NCBI GenBank assembly: GCA_023390555.1
Contig: JAEWCQ010000028.1
Span: 1-64,000, forward strand
Direction: 5' to 3'
DNA length: 64,000 nt
Source: Bacillota bacterium
GTDB taxonomy: Bacteria > Bacillota > Clostridia > Lachnospirales > Lachnospiraceae
Of this stretch, positions 1 through 8,245 are shown one piece after another. Every line of letters begins with the position of its first letter. Within the stretch, counting starts at the first letter, position 1. The notes below the pieces were generated by a model, which saw nothing but the letters and a program-made list of their open reading frames with translations, was not told where the DNA came from and searched no databases. Position numbers and translations under genes: made by a program.

Positions 1-29
1 GTGCGCGCTGTGTGACCACCTTGCATGCC

Positions 30-1835
30 GTATTAATAGAAACATTATGGAATGTAAAGGAACAGAAGCCAAAACAGGAGTTGAAGCCGGAGAAAAGTAT
101 TAATAGAAACATTATGGAATGTAAAGAATGTCAACAAAAACCGACATGGCGGGCTATACTGCGTATTAATAGAAACATTATGGAATGTAAAGACATAACG
201 ACTCGAGCGGCTTTTGATTACGTTCTGGTATTAATAGAAACATTATGGAATGTAAAGAAAAGCGGTAATAGTAATTATTGCTCATAGGCAACGTATTAAT
301 AGAAACATTATGGAATGTAAAGTAAAAAAGAAGAACGGAACTGAGTTCCGCTCAACTGTATTAATAGAAACATTATGGAATGTAAAGCAAGTTTCTACGA
401 CGACGGAACAAAGGGGACTTTGCGTATTAATAGAAACATTATGGAATGTAAAGTTCCAGTGGCGCAGTATGAGCAGCTGCCGCTTCTGGGTATTAATAGA
501 AACATTATGGAATGTAAAGTGTGTCCATCGGTCATGATCTCCGGGGCAGGAAATTGTATTAATAGAAACATTATGGAATGTAAAGACATGAGCAAGCAAA
601 CCATGAAAATGCCAAGCACCGTATTAATAGAAACATTATGGAATGTAAAGTCAGCATGTTGTTCAGGACACACAAGATACTGCAAAGTATTAATAGAAAC
701 ATTATGGAATGTAAAGGACAGACCAAGGGCGGCATTTAATACTTCGCCCAGGTATTAATAGAAACATTATGGAATGTAAAGGAAGGAGACTATGAGCAGC
801 TGGCCTGCTATCTCGCAGTATTAATAGAAACATTATGGAATGTAAAGTTGTAATAAAATTCAATTACATGCCTATATGCTGTGTATTAATAGAAACATTA
901 TGGAATGTAAAGCTTTTTAACCGTTCGGCTATGCAAAGAACCGAGTTCGTATTAATAGAAACATTATGGAATGTAAAGGATGGAAGATGATCTTGGATAT
1001 GTTATAGAACATCAGTATTAATAGAAACATTATGGAATGTAAAGAAACAGGGAACTTCCTTGCAAAGTGCGTGATTAAAGCGTATTAATAGAAACATTAT
1101 GGAATGTAAAGTTTTCCAGCTCAACAAGTACCTCACGATCATGTCTCGGTATTAATAGAAACATTATGGAATGTAAAGATGTTGGATCTGAAAGAGCACT
1201 TACCGAAAATGGCCGTATTAATAGAAACATTATGGAATGTAAAGACAGGAGGTGTCTGATAAGAGTTGAACAATTATTTTGTATTAATAGAAACATTATG
1301 GAATGTAAAGTGTGGATAATATGAGCATGGACGATGAAAAGATCAGGTATTAATAGAAACATTATGGAATGTAAAGTAATTCATGATTGCGCATACCGAT
1401 TTTTTAAACTCGTATTAATAGAAACATTATGGAATGTAAAGTGGAAAAGGAGGAACAGAATGTTCGATAGATTTGGGTATTAATAGAAACATTATGGAAT
1501 GTAAAGTTATGAAACAGACGTTTGCATTATAACGCGTACCGAAGTATTAATAGAAACATTATGGAATGTAAAGTAGTTTACTATTGCATTTATCTGTGCC
1601 ATTACAGGTATTAATAGAAACATTATGGAATGTAAAGGCAGTTGCAACTGTAACATCAACAAGTACGGTTGCGAGTATTAATAGAAACATTATGGAATGT
1701 AAAGGACGAGGCAATGACACCGGATGCGGGGCTTGCTGAGTGTATTAATAGAAACATTATGGAATGTAAAGATGCCAGCTTTTCCGAATCGTTCTTGTTC
1801 TTTAAGTATTAATAGAAACATTATGGAATGTAATT
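30..1835 (+). CRISPR. CRISPR array, 28 repeats, type I-B-like, trailer end
   Basis: I count 28 copies of a 30-bp repeat that begins GTATTAATAG and ends GGAATGTAAAG, separated by 27 complete spacers of 34-37 bp; bases 1-29 are the end of another spacer. All repeats read the same except the last (1806-1835), whose final bases are TAATT instead of TAAAG. A degenerate terminal repeat marks the trailer end, so the leader and any cas genes should lie to the left of the window. The 3' part (GGAATGTAAA) resembles repeats of clostridial type I-B systems, in which the last 8 bases become the crRNA 5' handle; the type call is by resemblance only. Spacers look like unrelated foreign DNA, several carrying Shine-Dalgarno-ATG patterns. 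Transcription is expected left to right. Confidence 0.97.
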
Positions 1836-2206
1836 GGTATTCTCGTCCTATTTGGAGTTGGCGACAAGATTTACTACCATATTAATCCAACAGCAGCAGT
1901 AAAAGATTATTACTTAACACAAATAGCTACCGGAAAAGATACATGTACTGTTGGTGAATTTGCTGATCAAGTAGGCGGTACATTCACTTCACGAAACTAG
2001 ATAATGGAACTTACAATATACTTCTTAAGTATGTAAGCGATTATGATACAACATTTATGTTTGTTGTAGATCCGTCCGATGATAATGCTGTAACTGTCAT
2101 ATATGCATATGAAAATCCTGTTAATGGTGGTTCTGCATACAAATCAGATGATTCCCAGGAGTGTATGCAAATGTTATATCAGGAACTTGATCAGTATACT
2201 GATTAA
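1836..2206 (+). pseudogene. broken remnant of an unknown membrane-anchored or secreted protein
   Basis: An open frame runs straight out of the last CRISPR repeat and reads a hydrophobic stretch (GILVLFGVGDKIYYH) followed by a soluble part, stopping at 1998-2000. The -1 frame then continues at 2000 (DNGTYNILLKYVSDYDTTF) to a stop at 2204-2206. Together the two frames look like the C-terminal half of one small membrane-anchored or secreted protein that lost its start and suffered a frameshift. I do not recognise the family. The missing N terminus would lie where the CRISPR array now is, so the array end and this gene were probably joined by a rearrangement. Confidence 0.55.
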
Positions 2207-2404
2207 CAAACAAGAAGATTATAGCAAAGGAAATATATACAAACAGTGAAAAATATGTAAAGAAGATTATGGGAGATTTTATGATATTCCGGAAAGGGAC
2301 ACCTTCCCTAACCATGAAAAACAATCTCAAAAGGAGTTCGTAAAAGTTATTTTCTAAAATACGGATATGTTCGTATAAAAAATGGCTTTTATGGACTCTT
2401 TTTC

Positions 2405-2566
2405 TTTTCTCATGCGATAGTAGCAGAATTCTTTTAAGACCGTGAGAACATAGTGGCGGGTGAAGGTGCATTAAGAAAAACAAGAGTAAGAAGAAAGAAA
2501 CGTATATTTGCCCGCCACTATGTGCGAGTGGGCGGAAAAGAATTCTGCTACTATCGCGTGAGAAAA
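2405..2566. repeat. long imperfect inverted repeat, 56-bp arms (MITE-like)
   Basis: Bases 2405-2460 are, with few mismatches, the reverse complement of 2511-2566. The outer 30 bp of each arm pair almost perfectly (around GCGATAGTAGCAGAATTC), the middle is weaker, and the inner end (CATAGTGGCGGG / CCCGCCACTATG) pairs again. A 50-bp centre separates the arms. No transposase lies inside. It could be a MITE, an inverted duplication left by a recombinase, or a structured RNA. Open frames crossing it on both strands look like by-products of the palindrome. Confidence 0.8.
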
Positions 2567-2615
2567 CACCATGTAGAATTTAGGGACATTGGCAAGCATT
2601 GCGGAACAGGAAAGC

Positions 2616-2826
2616 GCTATGATTCGGAAAAGACAACGGGAAGGGATTGATGGTGCTAAATAGGCAGGAAGGAATCTTGACAGACCAGTATTTTCAAAGC
2701 CAGATAACTGGGATGAGGTTATCCGGCAATGGAAAGGGGGAAAATATTACGGCGATGAGAGCCATGGAGCTTACGGGAACTAATAAGACTACATCCTATA
2801 AATATAGAAATTATATAGGCTTCTAA
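2616..2826 (+). pseudogene. C-terminal remnant of a small serine resolvase/invertase
   Basis: The translation starts MIRKRQREGIDGAK, hits an in-frame TAG, then continues with NLDRPVFSKPDNWDEVI, and after a one-base shift reads ITAMRAMELTGTNKTT before the final stop. This matches the region of Pin/Tn3-type resolvases where the long E-helix meets the C-terminal helix-turn-helix (RQREGI.AAKA.G...GRP). The catalytic N-terminal domain is missing. With a stop, a frameshift and no N terminus it is a dead remnant, another sign that this stretch has hosted several mobile elements. Confidence 0.8.
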
Positions 2827-3240
2827 CTTTAGATTCGTCGCAATCAATATCAAGGAAGACAGCACTGTACGCATTAGTGCCATTGTATTATATGTGATGT
2901 GATAGCTATAAATAGTACTGGCATATCTTTTGCTAAGTTATTTTTTTGTTTTTCATAAAGTACCTCCTGTTACGAGGATTTTAATACAAAAATTAAAAAG
3001 TACAATATGAAGAACAATAAATGAAAGGAGTGAAAAGAATTACACAATAATGTGTAAAAACTTAAAGTGGAGTTCGAAAATGCTTTTGAAGCAAAAGAAA
3101 ACTTAATATACGAAAAAAGAGGTGTCATATGAAAAAAATTATTTCGGTTCATTTGCCAGAATTGGGATCAGAAGATTGATGAATTAAGGGGTCGGCTACT
3201 TTCATAGTTTATAGAGAAAAGAACGATTGGATGTATTGCT
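2827..3240 (+). other. non-coding stretch upstream of the recombinase, with a 16-codon reading frame
   Basis: No full gene is visible. A 16-codon frame (3129-3179, MKKIISVHLPELGSED) has a good AGAGGTG ribosome binding site and could be a leader peptide or a truncated gene. Frames after it read short protein-like pieces (QNWDQKIDELRGRLLS, then a stop). The left copy of the 31-bp direct repeat ends the stretch. Confidence 0.5.
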
Positions 3241-3241
3241 A
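3211..3241 (+). repeat. 31-bp direct repeat, left copy
   Basis: The 31 bases starting ATAGAGAAAAGAACG and ending GTATTGCTA occur here and again, without mismatch, at 6076-6106. The sequences on both outer sides differ. The pair brackets a serine recombinase gene and two gene fragments, so it may be an attachment-site duplication or the trace of a segmental duplication. Confidence 0.85.
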
Positions 3242-3384
3242 TGGAAGAAGCTGCCGGAAAGGATGTTGAATCCATGAGAGAAATGTATCATATTCAAAAA
3301 ATATCAGAAACTTTATATCAGGAAGGGCTCATATCTAAAGCAGAATTGCAGAAAATGGAAACTTTGTTAAAAGAGGAAGTTTAA
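3241..3384 (+). CDS. 47-aa SHOCT-like small protein preceding the recombinase
   Basis: This short frame starts at ATG 3241 and stops one base before the recombinase ATG. Its C-terminal half (IQKISETLYQEGLISKAELQ) has the shape of a SHOCT domain: a short helix, a gly-leu-ile turn and a second helix, as found in many small bacterial proteins. Small genes like this often precede large serine recombinases in clostridial elements and may modulate excision; that role is inference. There is no good ribosome binding site before 3241. The same frame runs back through the direct repeat (FIEKRTIGCIA) to a stop at 3205-3207, so the present protein may be a shortened form of a longer ancestor. Confidence 0.6.
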   Translation: MEEAAGKDVESMREMYHIQKISETLYQEGLISKAELQKMETLLKEEV

Positions 3385-3385
3385 A

Positions 3386-5284
3386 ATGAACGTGTTAGAG
3401 GGTTTGCGATGTGGCATTTATAACCGCTGTTCTACAGAGGAAGAGAGCCAGCTAAGAGCTTTGGAAACGCAGGCAGAAGAGTCAATAGAGATTGTAAAGA
3501 AACTCGGCGGGATCTTCGTGGAGCAGTACAAAGAAAGCGAAACGGGTACGACGACCAAGAGCCGGAAAGAATTCCGCAGGCTGGTGGAAGATATGAAGGA
3601 AGGGCGATTTGACTGCGTTGTCATCAAATCCGCAGATCGTCTTGCAAGAAATACCTATGATTGGTACGCCTTTCTAAAGGTACTCTATCAAAATAAACTA
3701 AAACTGTATACCTATTTGGATAACTCCTTTGTTAATACGAAAGATCCGACTATTACTGGATTGGAAGCCCTGCTGGCAGAAAAATACAGTCGGGATTTAT
3801 CTGCAAAGGAAAATAACGCGCATCGCAGAAGACAGGAAAAAGGCTCTGCGCTCATTCTTACAAAATATGTGTATGGCTGGAAGAGGCACAGGGCAGAAGA
3901 TAATAAGCAGTATTTTTCCGTTGTTGAATCTGAAGCTGCATATATCAGAAAGATATTTCAGATGGCAGCTGCCGGATATGGCGGTCGTGTGATTGCAATG
4001 ACTATAAATAAGGAAGGAGCAAAAACCAGATACGGAAACCTGTTTACAGACAATTACATACGGCGGATGATTCGCAGTACACTCTACTATGGAACCGTAA
4101 TAATGAACAAGGAGCATTTTGATTTCAATACGAAGCGTACGGAGAAGAAGCCGCCGGAGGAATGGATTTATCACGAAAACGTACTCCCTGCCATTGTATC
4201 AAAGCAATTATGGCAGCAGGCAAATGAAGAATTCGATAAGCGTTCTTGGAAGAAGAATGATGAAGCGCCCCAGGCAGCAAAACCACGGTATCATTTATCA
4301 GGGAAAATCGTATGTGCAGAATGCGGTGCGGTGTATTACAGGGCAACGCATCGCATCAGAGATAAGCAGAAGGTGACATGGAAATGTGCAAATTACATAC
4401 AATATGGGAGGAAAAATAAAAGTCTAAGGAAAGAGGTAGTACGGAAAGTCGATACCCCTCACGGATGTGATAATATTCATCTTGACGAGGATATTTTATT
4501 TCAGCAAATTGAAAACGAATGTGAAATTCAGTACGAGGAGCTTGCCGAAAACGAAACGGAACTGATACAAAAAACGGTACATTTATTGGAGCGTACGCTG
4601 CTCGAACATGATACAGATGATAATGAAAATACATTAAAACTGCATATTGAAAAACTAGAAAAACGAAAAAGTGCTTTGATGGATCGGATGCTGGATGAGC
4701 TGATTACAGCAGATGAATTTAAAAAGAAGAAATCAGAGTTGGATAAAAAAATTGGAGAGATTGAGAAAAAATTGAATCAGATACAGGGAAAAAAGAAAAA
4801 TTTAGAAGCAGCGAAAAAGAGAATTGAAGCCATTCGGGACAGACTGGAGTATGGGGATATTATGTCGAAGACATCGGTAAGTGAGATGATGGATAATATT
4901 TCTTCCATACGGGTGTATCCGGATGGCAAGCTGGAGTTGTATATCAGCAGATTCAGTCTGACGGGTCTTTTAAATACAGTTGATTCTGCGAAAAATGAAA
5001 CAGGAGATGAAAAATACAATATATTGCCGTTGCAGTACCGGTTTGTTAGTGAAAAGGAGCGGATAAAAGACGAAAACAGGGAGAAGGTCTATCAGGAATT
5101 TGTGAAAAATAAAAACATTCAAATTACGGAAATCATGAAAAATGCAGGTTTGTCGCAGAACAATGTGAATCTAAGGATTAAGGAGCTAAAAGAAGAGGGA
5201 AAAATTGAATATATCGGACATGGACAGTGGGGACACTGGAGAGTCTGCGGCAATGTGAAGAATAGTGACCCGTCTCGGCTTTAG
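3386..5284 (+). CDS. large serine recombinase (site-specific integrase) with extra C-terminal winged-helix-like tail
   Basis: This 632-aa protein performs site-specific DNA integration or excision. The N-terminal resolvase domain (about 8-150) carries the catalytic serine S16 in YNRCST and the SADRLARN helix. A recombinase domain follows (about 165-300), then a zinc-ribbon region (CAECG near 315, CAN and GCDN further on) and a long coiled coil (about 400-500). The last about 70 residues (ITEIMKNAGLSQNNVNLRIK) look like an added winged helix, not standard in this family. It shares an operon with the 47-aa gene before it. The final codons overlap a CG-rich hairpin that recurs at 19,437. The frame is intact, so the enzyme may still work although its presumed cargo is decayed. 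Confidence 0.93.
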   Translation: MNVLEGLRCGIYNRCSTEEESQLRALETQAEESIEIVKKLGGIFVEQYKESETGTTTKSRKEFRRLVEDMKEGRFDCVVIKSADRLARNTYDWYAFLKVLYQNKLKLYTYLDNSFVNTKDPTITGLEALLAEKYSRDLSAKENNAHRRRQEKGSALILTKYVYGWKRHRAEDNKQYFSVVESEAAYIRKIFQMAAAGYGGRVIAMTINKEGAKTRYGNLFTDNYIRRMIRSTLYYGTVIMNKEHFDFNTKRTEKKPPEEWIYHENVLPAIVSKQLWQQANEEFDKRSWKKNDEAPQAAKPRYHLSGKIVCAECGAVYYRATHRIRDKQKVTWKCANYIQYGRKNKSLRKEVVRKVDTPHGCDNIHLDEDILFQQIENECEIQYEELAENETELIQKTVHLLERTLLEHDTDDNENTLKLHIEKLEKRKSALMDRMLDELITADEFKKKKSELDKKIGEIEKKLNQIQGKKKNLEAAKKRIEAIRDRLEYGDIMSKTSVSEMMDNISSIRVYPDGKLELYISRFSLTGLLNTVDSAKNETGDEKYNILPLQYRFVSEKERIKDENREKVYQEFVKNKNIQITEIMKNAGLSQNNVNLRIKELKEEGKIEYIGHGQWGHWRVCGNVKNSDPSRL

Positions 5285-5299
5285 CCGGGGCTGGCTGGA
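5274..5299 (+). repeat. hairpin at recombinase 3' end, copy 1
   Basis: The sequence TCGGCTTTAGCCGGGGCTGG spans the recombinase stop codon (PSRL-stop) and can fold into a short stem. Nearly the same 20 bases, differing at one position, occur at 19437-19456, also ending an open frame that reads GNVTEQPRL-stop. Confidence 0.7.
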
Positions 5300-5311
5300 G
5301 GTGTGGAATGA

Positions 5312-5515
5312 ATCTCATCCTTTGTTCCATTTTTTGTTTTCATTGTAATTATTGCACTTGGTGTGGATTACAGTATATTTTTAATTATGCGTTTCAAGGA
5401 ATATCCTAGGCTGCTCGTAAGTCAGGCAATGGTACTGGCTTGCAAACATATTGGTGGAGTAGTAACGTCTGCAATTATCATTCTGGGAGGAACATTTGCA
5501 ACATGTGGCGGGTAA
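5312..5515 (+). pseudogene. internal fragment of an MMPL/RND-family transporter
   Basis: The frame reads FVFIVIIALGVDYSIFLIMR and, after a join, HIGGVVTSAIIILGGTFA. The GVDYSIFL.MRF motif and the GGVV.SA.IILGGTFA motif are typical of two neighbouring parts of MMPL-family lipid/drug exporters. Only about 67 of the usual 700 or more residues remain and there is no start codon in frame, so this is a remnant. It runs into the nitroreductase fragment that follows. Confidence 0.8.
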
Positions 5516-5936
5516 AAAGAGCGTTACAGAAAGTTTGATGAGAAAAACGTTGAAGTCAGATAAACGTAAACCATGGGAGGAGATTTTCTTTCAGGATTCT
5601 TTTAAAAATCCACTTTCAAAAGAAGAAGCAAATGAGTATATAATTTCTTTGGAAATGCTACGATTGGCACCTTCTGCTTCGAATGCACAACCATGGAGAG
5701 TAGTAAAAAAGCAAGGAGCTTATCATTTCTTTGAGTCACACAAGAGTAATACAAAAGAAGAGGAAATTATGATTAAAAGGGTTGATCTTGGAATTGCTTT
5801 AAGTCATTTCCATCAGACAGCACTAGAAAATGGATTAACTGGAAATTTTGAAATGCAAACAGATTTGAACATAGATATTCCGGACAATACGGACTATATT
5901 ATATCCTGGAATACAGATAAGAAAAATAAACGATAA
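5496..5936 (+). pseudogene. C-terminal half of a TM1586-type nitroreductase
   Basis: The frame of up to 146 codons contains RKPWEEIFF, then LRLAPSASNAQPWRVV, which is a flavin-binding signature of nitroreductase-family proteins, and ends NTDYIISWNTDKK. These features match the C-terminal half of the TM1586-like NAD(P)H nitroreductase family, normally about 240-260 residues. The N-terminal half is missing and the first 20 or so codons come from the fused transporter remnant. A FMN enzyme of this kind is unlikely to work without the first half, so I call it a pseudogene although the frame is open. Confidence 0.75.
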
Positions 5937-6229
5937 AAAATATCTAAGAGGTGGTAACTACATGAAAAATGATGTGATTCTTTAGAGATAGGTAAAAGAA
6001 TAGTTTTACCGCCGGATTGATAAAGATTAACGAGAGTACGTTTGAAGTCCTCGTCATATCGTGTCCACTTATTAAATAGAGAAAAGAACGATTGGATGTA
6101 TTGCTAGCATAATTTCATACCGATTGATTTAATCAGTATTTTTTTATCATTTTCAGGACATATAAATATTCAAAATTCTGCATAGTGACTGCATTCTGTA
6201 TGATAAAGGTAAGAAAATATATTGTTACA
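5937..6229 (+). other. non-coding debris with a 7-codon frame
   Basis: A good ribosome binding site (GAGGTGG) precedes ATG 5962, but the frame stops after seven codons. The right copy of the 31-bp repeat lies within. Nothing else is recognisable. Confidence 0.5.
6076..6106 (+). repeat. 31-bp direct repeat, right copy
   Basis: Identical over 31 bases to 3211-3241 in the same orientation. The repeat pair encloses 2.83 kb with the serine recombinase and two gene fragments. Sequence divergence begins sharply on both sides. Confidence 0.85.
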
Positions 6230-6230
6230 A

Positions 6231-6283
6231 TTGCGTTTTCGCTTCATTTAATGTAAAATCAAATAGAGTTAGTTTGAACTAAC
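6231..6283 (+). promoter_or_regulatory. araC promoter with palindromic operator
   Basis: A -35 box TTGCGT (6231-6236) and a -10 box TAAAAT (6254-6259) are separated by 17 bp. Just downstream, over the likely transcription start, is the perfect palindrome GTTAGTTTGAACTAAC (6268-6283). A site with the same half-sites and spacing (GTTAG-N6-CTAAC) follows a TAAAAT box at 7448-7472. A repressor binding here would block transcription; an iron-responsive regulator is plausible from the operon content but not shown. Confidence 0.6.
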
Positions 6284-6391
6284 GAAAATATTCAAAATAA
6301 TAATATGCATAGTAACTAAATTGTTTATGGGATGAATAGTAGATATCTGTTTTTGATTTTTAATAGGTGTTTCTTCATGGAGAGGATCTTT

Positions 6392-7417
6392 ATGACAACT
6401 AAAAACGATAATAACACATACATACAACGAAAATTTTGTAGCCATCAGAATTTTGATTGTCCTATTTGTAAAGGTTTTTCCAAAATATTCGACCAAAGTA
6501 TGGGATTGAATGAAAGTCAATTTAAAATACCATCCCAATTAGGTTGTGGTAGTAGCAAAAGAATTCGATTAGGAGATTCTATTGAAGTCTGCTTTAATGA
6601 CATGAAGCTTGCTCAGGACATACAACTGTCCGGAAAGACACAAGGGGATGCTTATATTCTTATGTTCTGCTTAGGGGAAAACATGATATGGCAAGAAACG
6701 AATAGCAGGCAGTCGATGGAACTGAAAAAAGACGCTGGTGTTTTGTATCATGTCCGTGATATGAATGAAACGGGAATTTATGAGAAAAACCGTCACTATC
6801 AGGGAATTACCCTGACATTTCATCCACGAAAATTCCTTGAGTATTTTTCAAATCAGGATGAACAAAGTATATTTACGAAAAGGCAGCAAAATTATGAATA
6901 TACGTTGCACGCGCTTCCTTCCGAGGCAAAAATCATATTAACCGAAACTCTGCGTTGTTCTTATTCAGGAAATATGAGAGCGTTATATCTGGAGGGAAAG
7001 GCGCTGGAGCTGCTTGCGGTTTGCGTTAGCGCGATCTCAGATAGAGATCACGTATCCAGTGATTCTATAAAATTATCTAAAACGGATATTGAAAGTATTG
7101 CACAGGCAAAAGAGTTATTGGATAACAGTATTTCATCGCCCATTACAATAGCAGCTTTGGCTCGCTTTGTTTGTCTAAATGAATCAAAATTGAAAAGCGG
7201 GTTTAAACATATGTATGGCAAACCGGTCTATTCCTATTTGCTGGATCGGCGAATGGAAACAGCTCGCATTATATTGGAAACACAGCATATTAGTGTTGCT
7301 CAGGTAGCTGCTTATGTAGGTTACGAAAGTAGCAGCAGTTTTTCCAAAGCGTTTCACAAATGGTTTGGATTTTATCCAAGCGACCTTCGCTGTGCTACTG
7401 AAGTCAGAAATAACTGA
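6392..7417 (+). CDS. AraC-family transcriptional regulator
   Basis: This 341-aa regulator has an N-terminal sensing part and a C-terminal pair of helix-turn-helix motifs (about 245-335), with the family signature around ISVAQVAAYVGYESSSSFSKAF and the ending FGFYPSDLR. I start at ATG 6392, preceded by GAGAGGATC, rather than the in-frame ATG 60 bp upstream. The overall layout resembles PchR/YbtA-type activators of iron-chelate uptake. It is encoded directly upstream of an ECF/ABC import operon in the same direction and probably activates it, sensing the imported ligand. An N-terminal cysteine cluster (C.....FDCPICKGF) could bind a metal. An IS200-type element now separates it from the operon. 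Confidence 0.88.
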   Translation: MTTKNDNNTYIQRKFCSHQNFDCPICKGFSKIFDQSMGLNESQFKIPSQLGCGSSKRIRLGDSIEVCFNDMKLAQDIQLSGKTQGDAYILMFCLGENMIWQETNSRQSMELKKDAGVLYHVRDMNETGIYEKNRHYQGITLTFHPRKFLEYFSNQDEQSIFTKRQQNYEYTLHALPSEAKIILTETLRCSYSGNMRALYLEGKALELLAVCVSAISDRDHVSSDSIKLSKTDIESIAQAKELLDNSISSPITIAALARFVCLNESKLKSGFKHMYGKPVYSYLLDRRMETARIILETQHISVAQVAAYVGYESSSSFSKAFHKWFGFYPSDLRCATEVRNN

Positions 7418-7447
7418 TTGGACAACAGAAATATCATTTTGGCTATG

Positions 7448-7472
7448 TAAAATAAAGTTAGACAATGCTAAC
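7448..7472 (+). promoter_or_regulatory. second GTTAG-N6-CTAAC site, with -10-like box
   Basis: TAAAAT (7448-7453) is followed by GTTAGACAATGCTAAC (7457-7472), which repeats the half-sites and spacing of the araC operator at 6268-6283. No good -35 box is present, as expected for an AraC-activated promoter. It may be the original promoter/operator of the ECF operon. Confidence 0.5.
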
Positions 7473-7476
7473 CTTA

Positions 7477-7511
7477 TCGTATCGGCAGAAAATTGCCGGT
7501 ACGATTTTATT
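7477..7511 (+). terminator. intrinsic terminator after araC
   Basis: ATCGTATCGGCA (7477-7488) pairs with TGCCGGTACGAT (7494-7505), followed by a T-rich run. It should end the araC transcript, or act as an attenuator if transcription starts at the upstream site. Confidence 0.7.
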
Positions 7512-7525
7512 GTATGGCAGTCTTT

Positions 7526-8245
7526 TAATAAACCACCTGCTATGCAGGTGTGACCACAGTAGCTTTAGCTTCAAGCAAAAACCTCCAGTGATATAATAGT
7601 GTTGGTTCGCAGCCACACAACATATCAAAGGAGGTTATCCAAATGGATATAAGTAGTTTAGCACATTCCAAATGGAATTGTAAGTATCACATAGTCTTTG
7701 CACCGAAATACCGCAGGAAGGTAGTGTATGGAGAATTAAAGCAGGATATTGCAAATATTTTAAGTATGTTATGCAAGAGGAAAGGTGTAGAAATAGTAGA
7801 AGCAGAGATATGTCCAGACCATGTTCATATGCTGGTAAGAATACCACCAAATCTAAGTGTATCGAGCTTTATGGGATACTTAAAAGGAAAAAGTACACTT
7901 ATAATATTTGAAAGGCATGCAAATTTGAAATACAAATATGGGAACAGACATTTTTGGTGTCGAGGATATTATGTTGATACAGTGGGTAAGAATGCAAAAA
8001 AGATACAAGAGTATATTCAGAATCAATTAAAAGATGATTTAGAATATGATCAAATGACGTTGAAGGAATATGTTGACCCGTTTACGGGTGAGCCAGTAAA
8101 CCAAAGCAAATAAAGTGAGCCCTGTAGGGCTCAGCAGGTAAATGTTTGTGCGGCTGTGGATTTTATTCAATGAGCCTTTAGGCTCCAACGTCGGTAATGA
8201 CCCCTTATAGGGGTGGAGCAAACCACCCGTTCAACGGGTGGTAAT
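7526..8245 (+). mobile_element. IS200/IS605-family insertion sequence (single-gene type)
   Basis: The element contains one Y1 transposase gene and has no terminal inverted repeats. Instead each end carries a subterminal hairpin: CACCTGC-TAT-GCAGGTG at 7534-7550 and CCACCCGTT-C-AACGGGTGG at 8223-8241. These are the expected recognition hairpins of this family. Exact ends cannot be fixed without an empty site. It sits between the regulator gene and the first gene of the ECF operon, 20 bp before that gene's start. Confidence 0.85.
7643..8113 (+). CDS. tnpA: IS200-type Y1 transposase
   Basis: This 156-aa protein is a single-strand HUH endonuclease that moves the element by peel-and-paste transposition. 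The HUH motif is CPDHVHMLV (about residues 52-60), and the catalytic tyrosine lies in the helix KIQEYIQNQL (about residue 125). The N terminus KYHIVFAPKYRR is characteristic. Length is normal for TnpA (about 130-155), and a strong AAAGGAGG site precedes the ATG. No TnpB/IscB-type partner is encoded. A small hairpin after the stop may be a terminator. Confidence 0.95.
   Translation: MDISSLAHSKWNCKYHIVFAPKYRRKVVYGELKQDIANILSMLCKRKGVEIVEAEICPDHVHMLVRIPPNLSVSSFMGYLKGKSTLIIFERHANLKYKYGNRHFWCRGYYVDTVGKNAKKIQEYIQNQLKDDLEYDQMTLKEYVDPFTGEPVNQSK

Noticed and set aside
12..1362. Open frames of 75-127 codons on both strands through the repeat array
   Set aside because: They are translations of the CRISPR repeat (VLIETLWNV, INRNIMECK, FTFHNVSINT) repeated with each spacer; the array explains them fully.
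2121..2650. Frames of 120 and 65 codons crossing the inverted repeat
   Set aside because: Both are made by the palindrome and adjacent debris, without ribosome binding sites or family resemblance.
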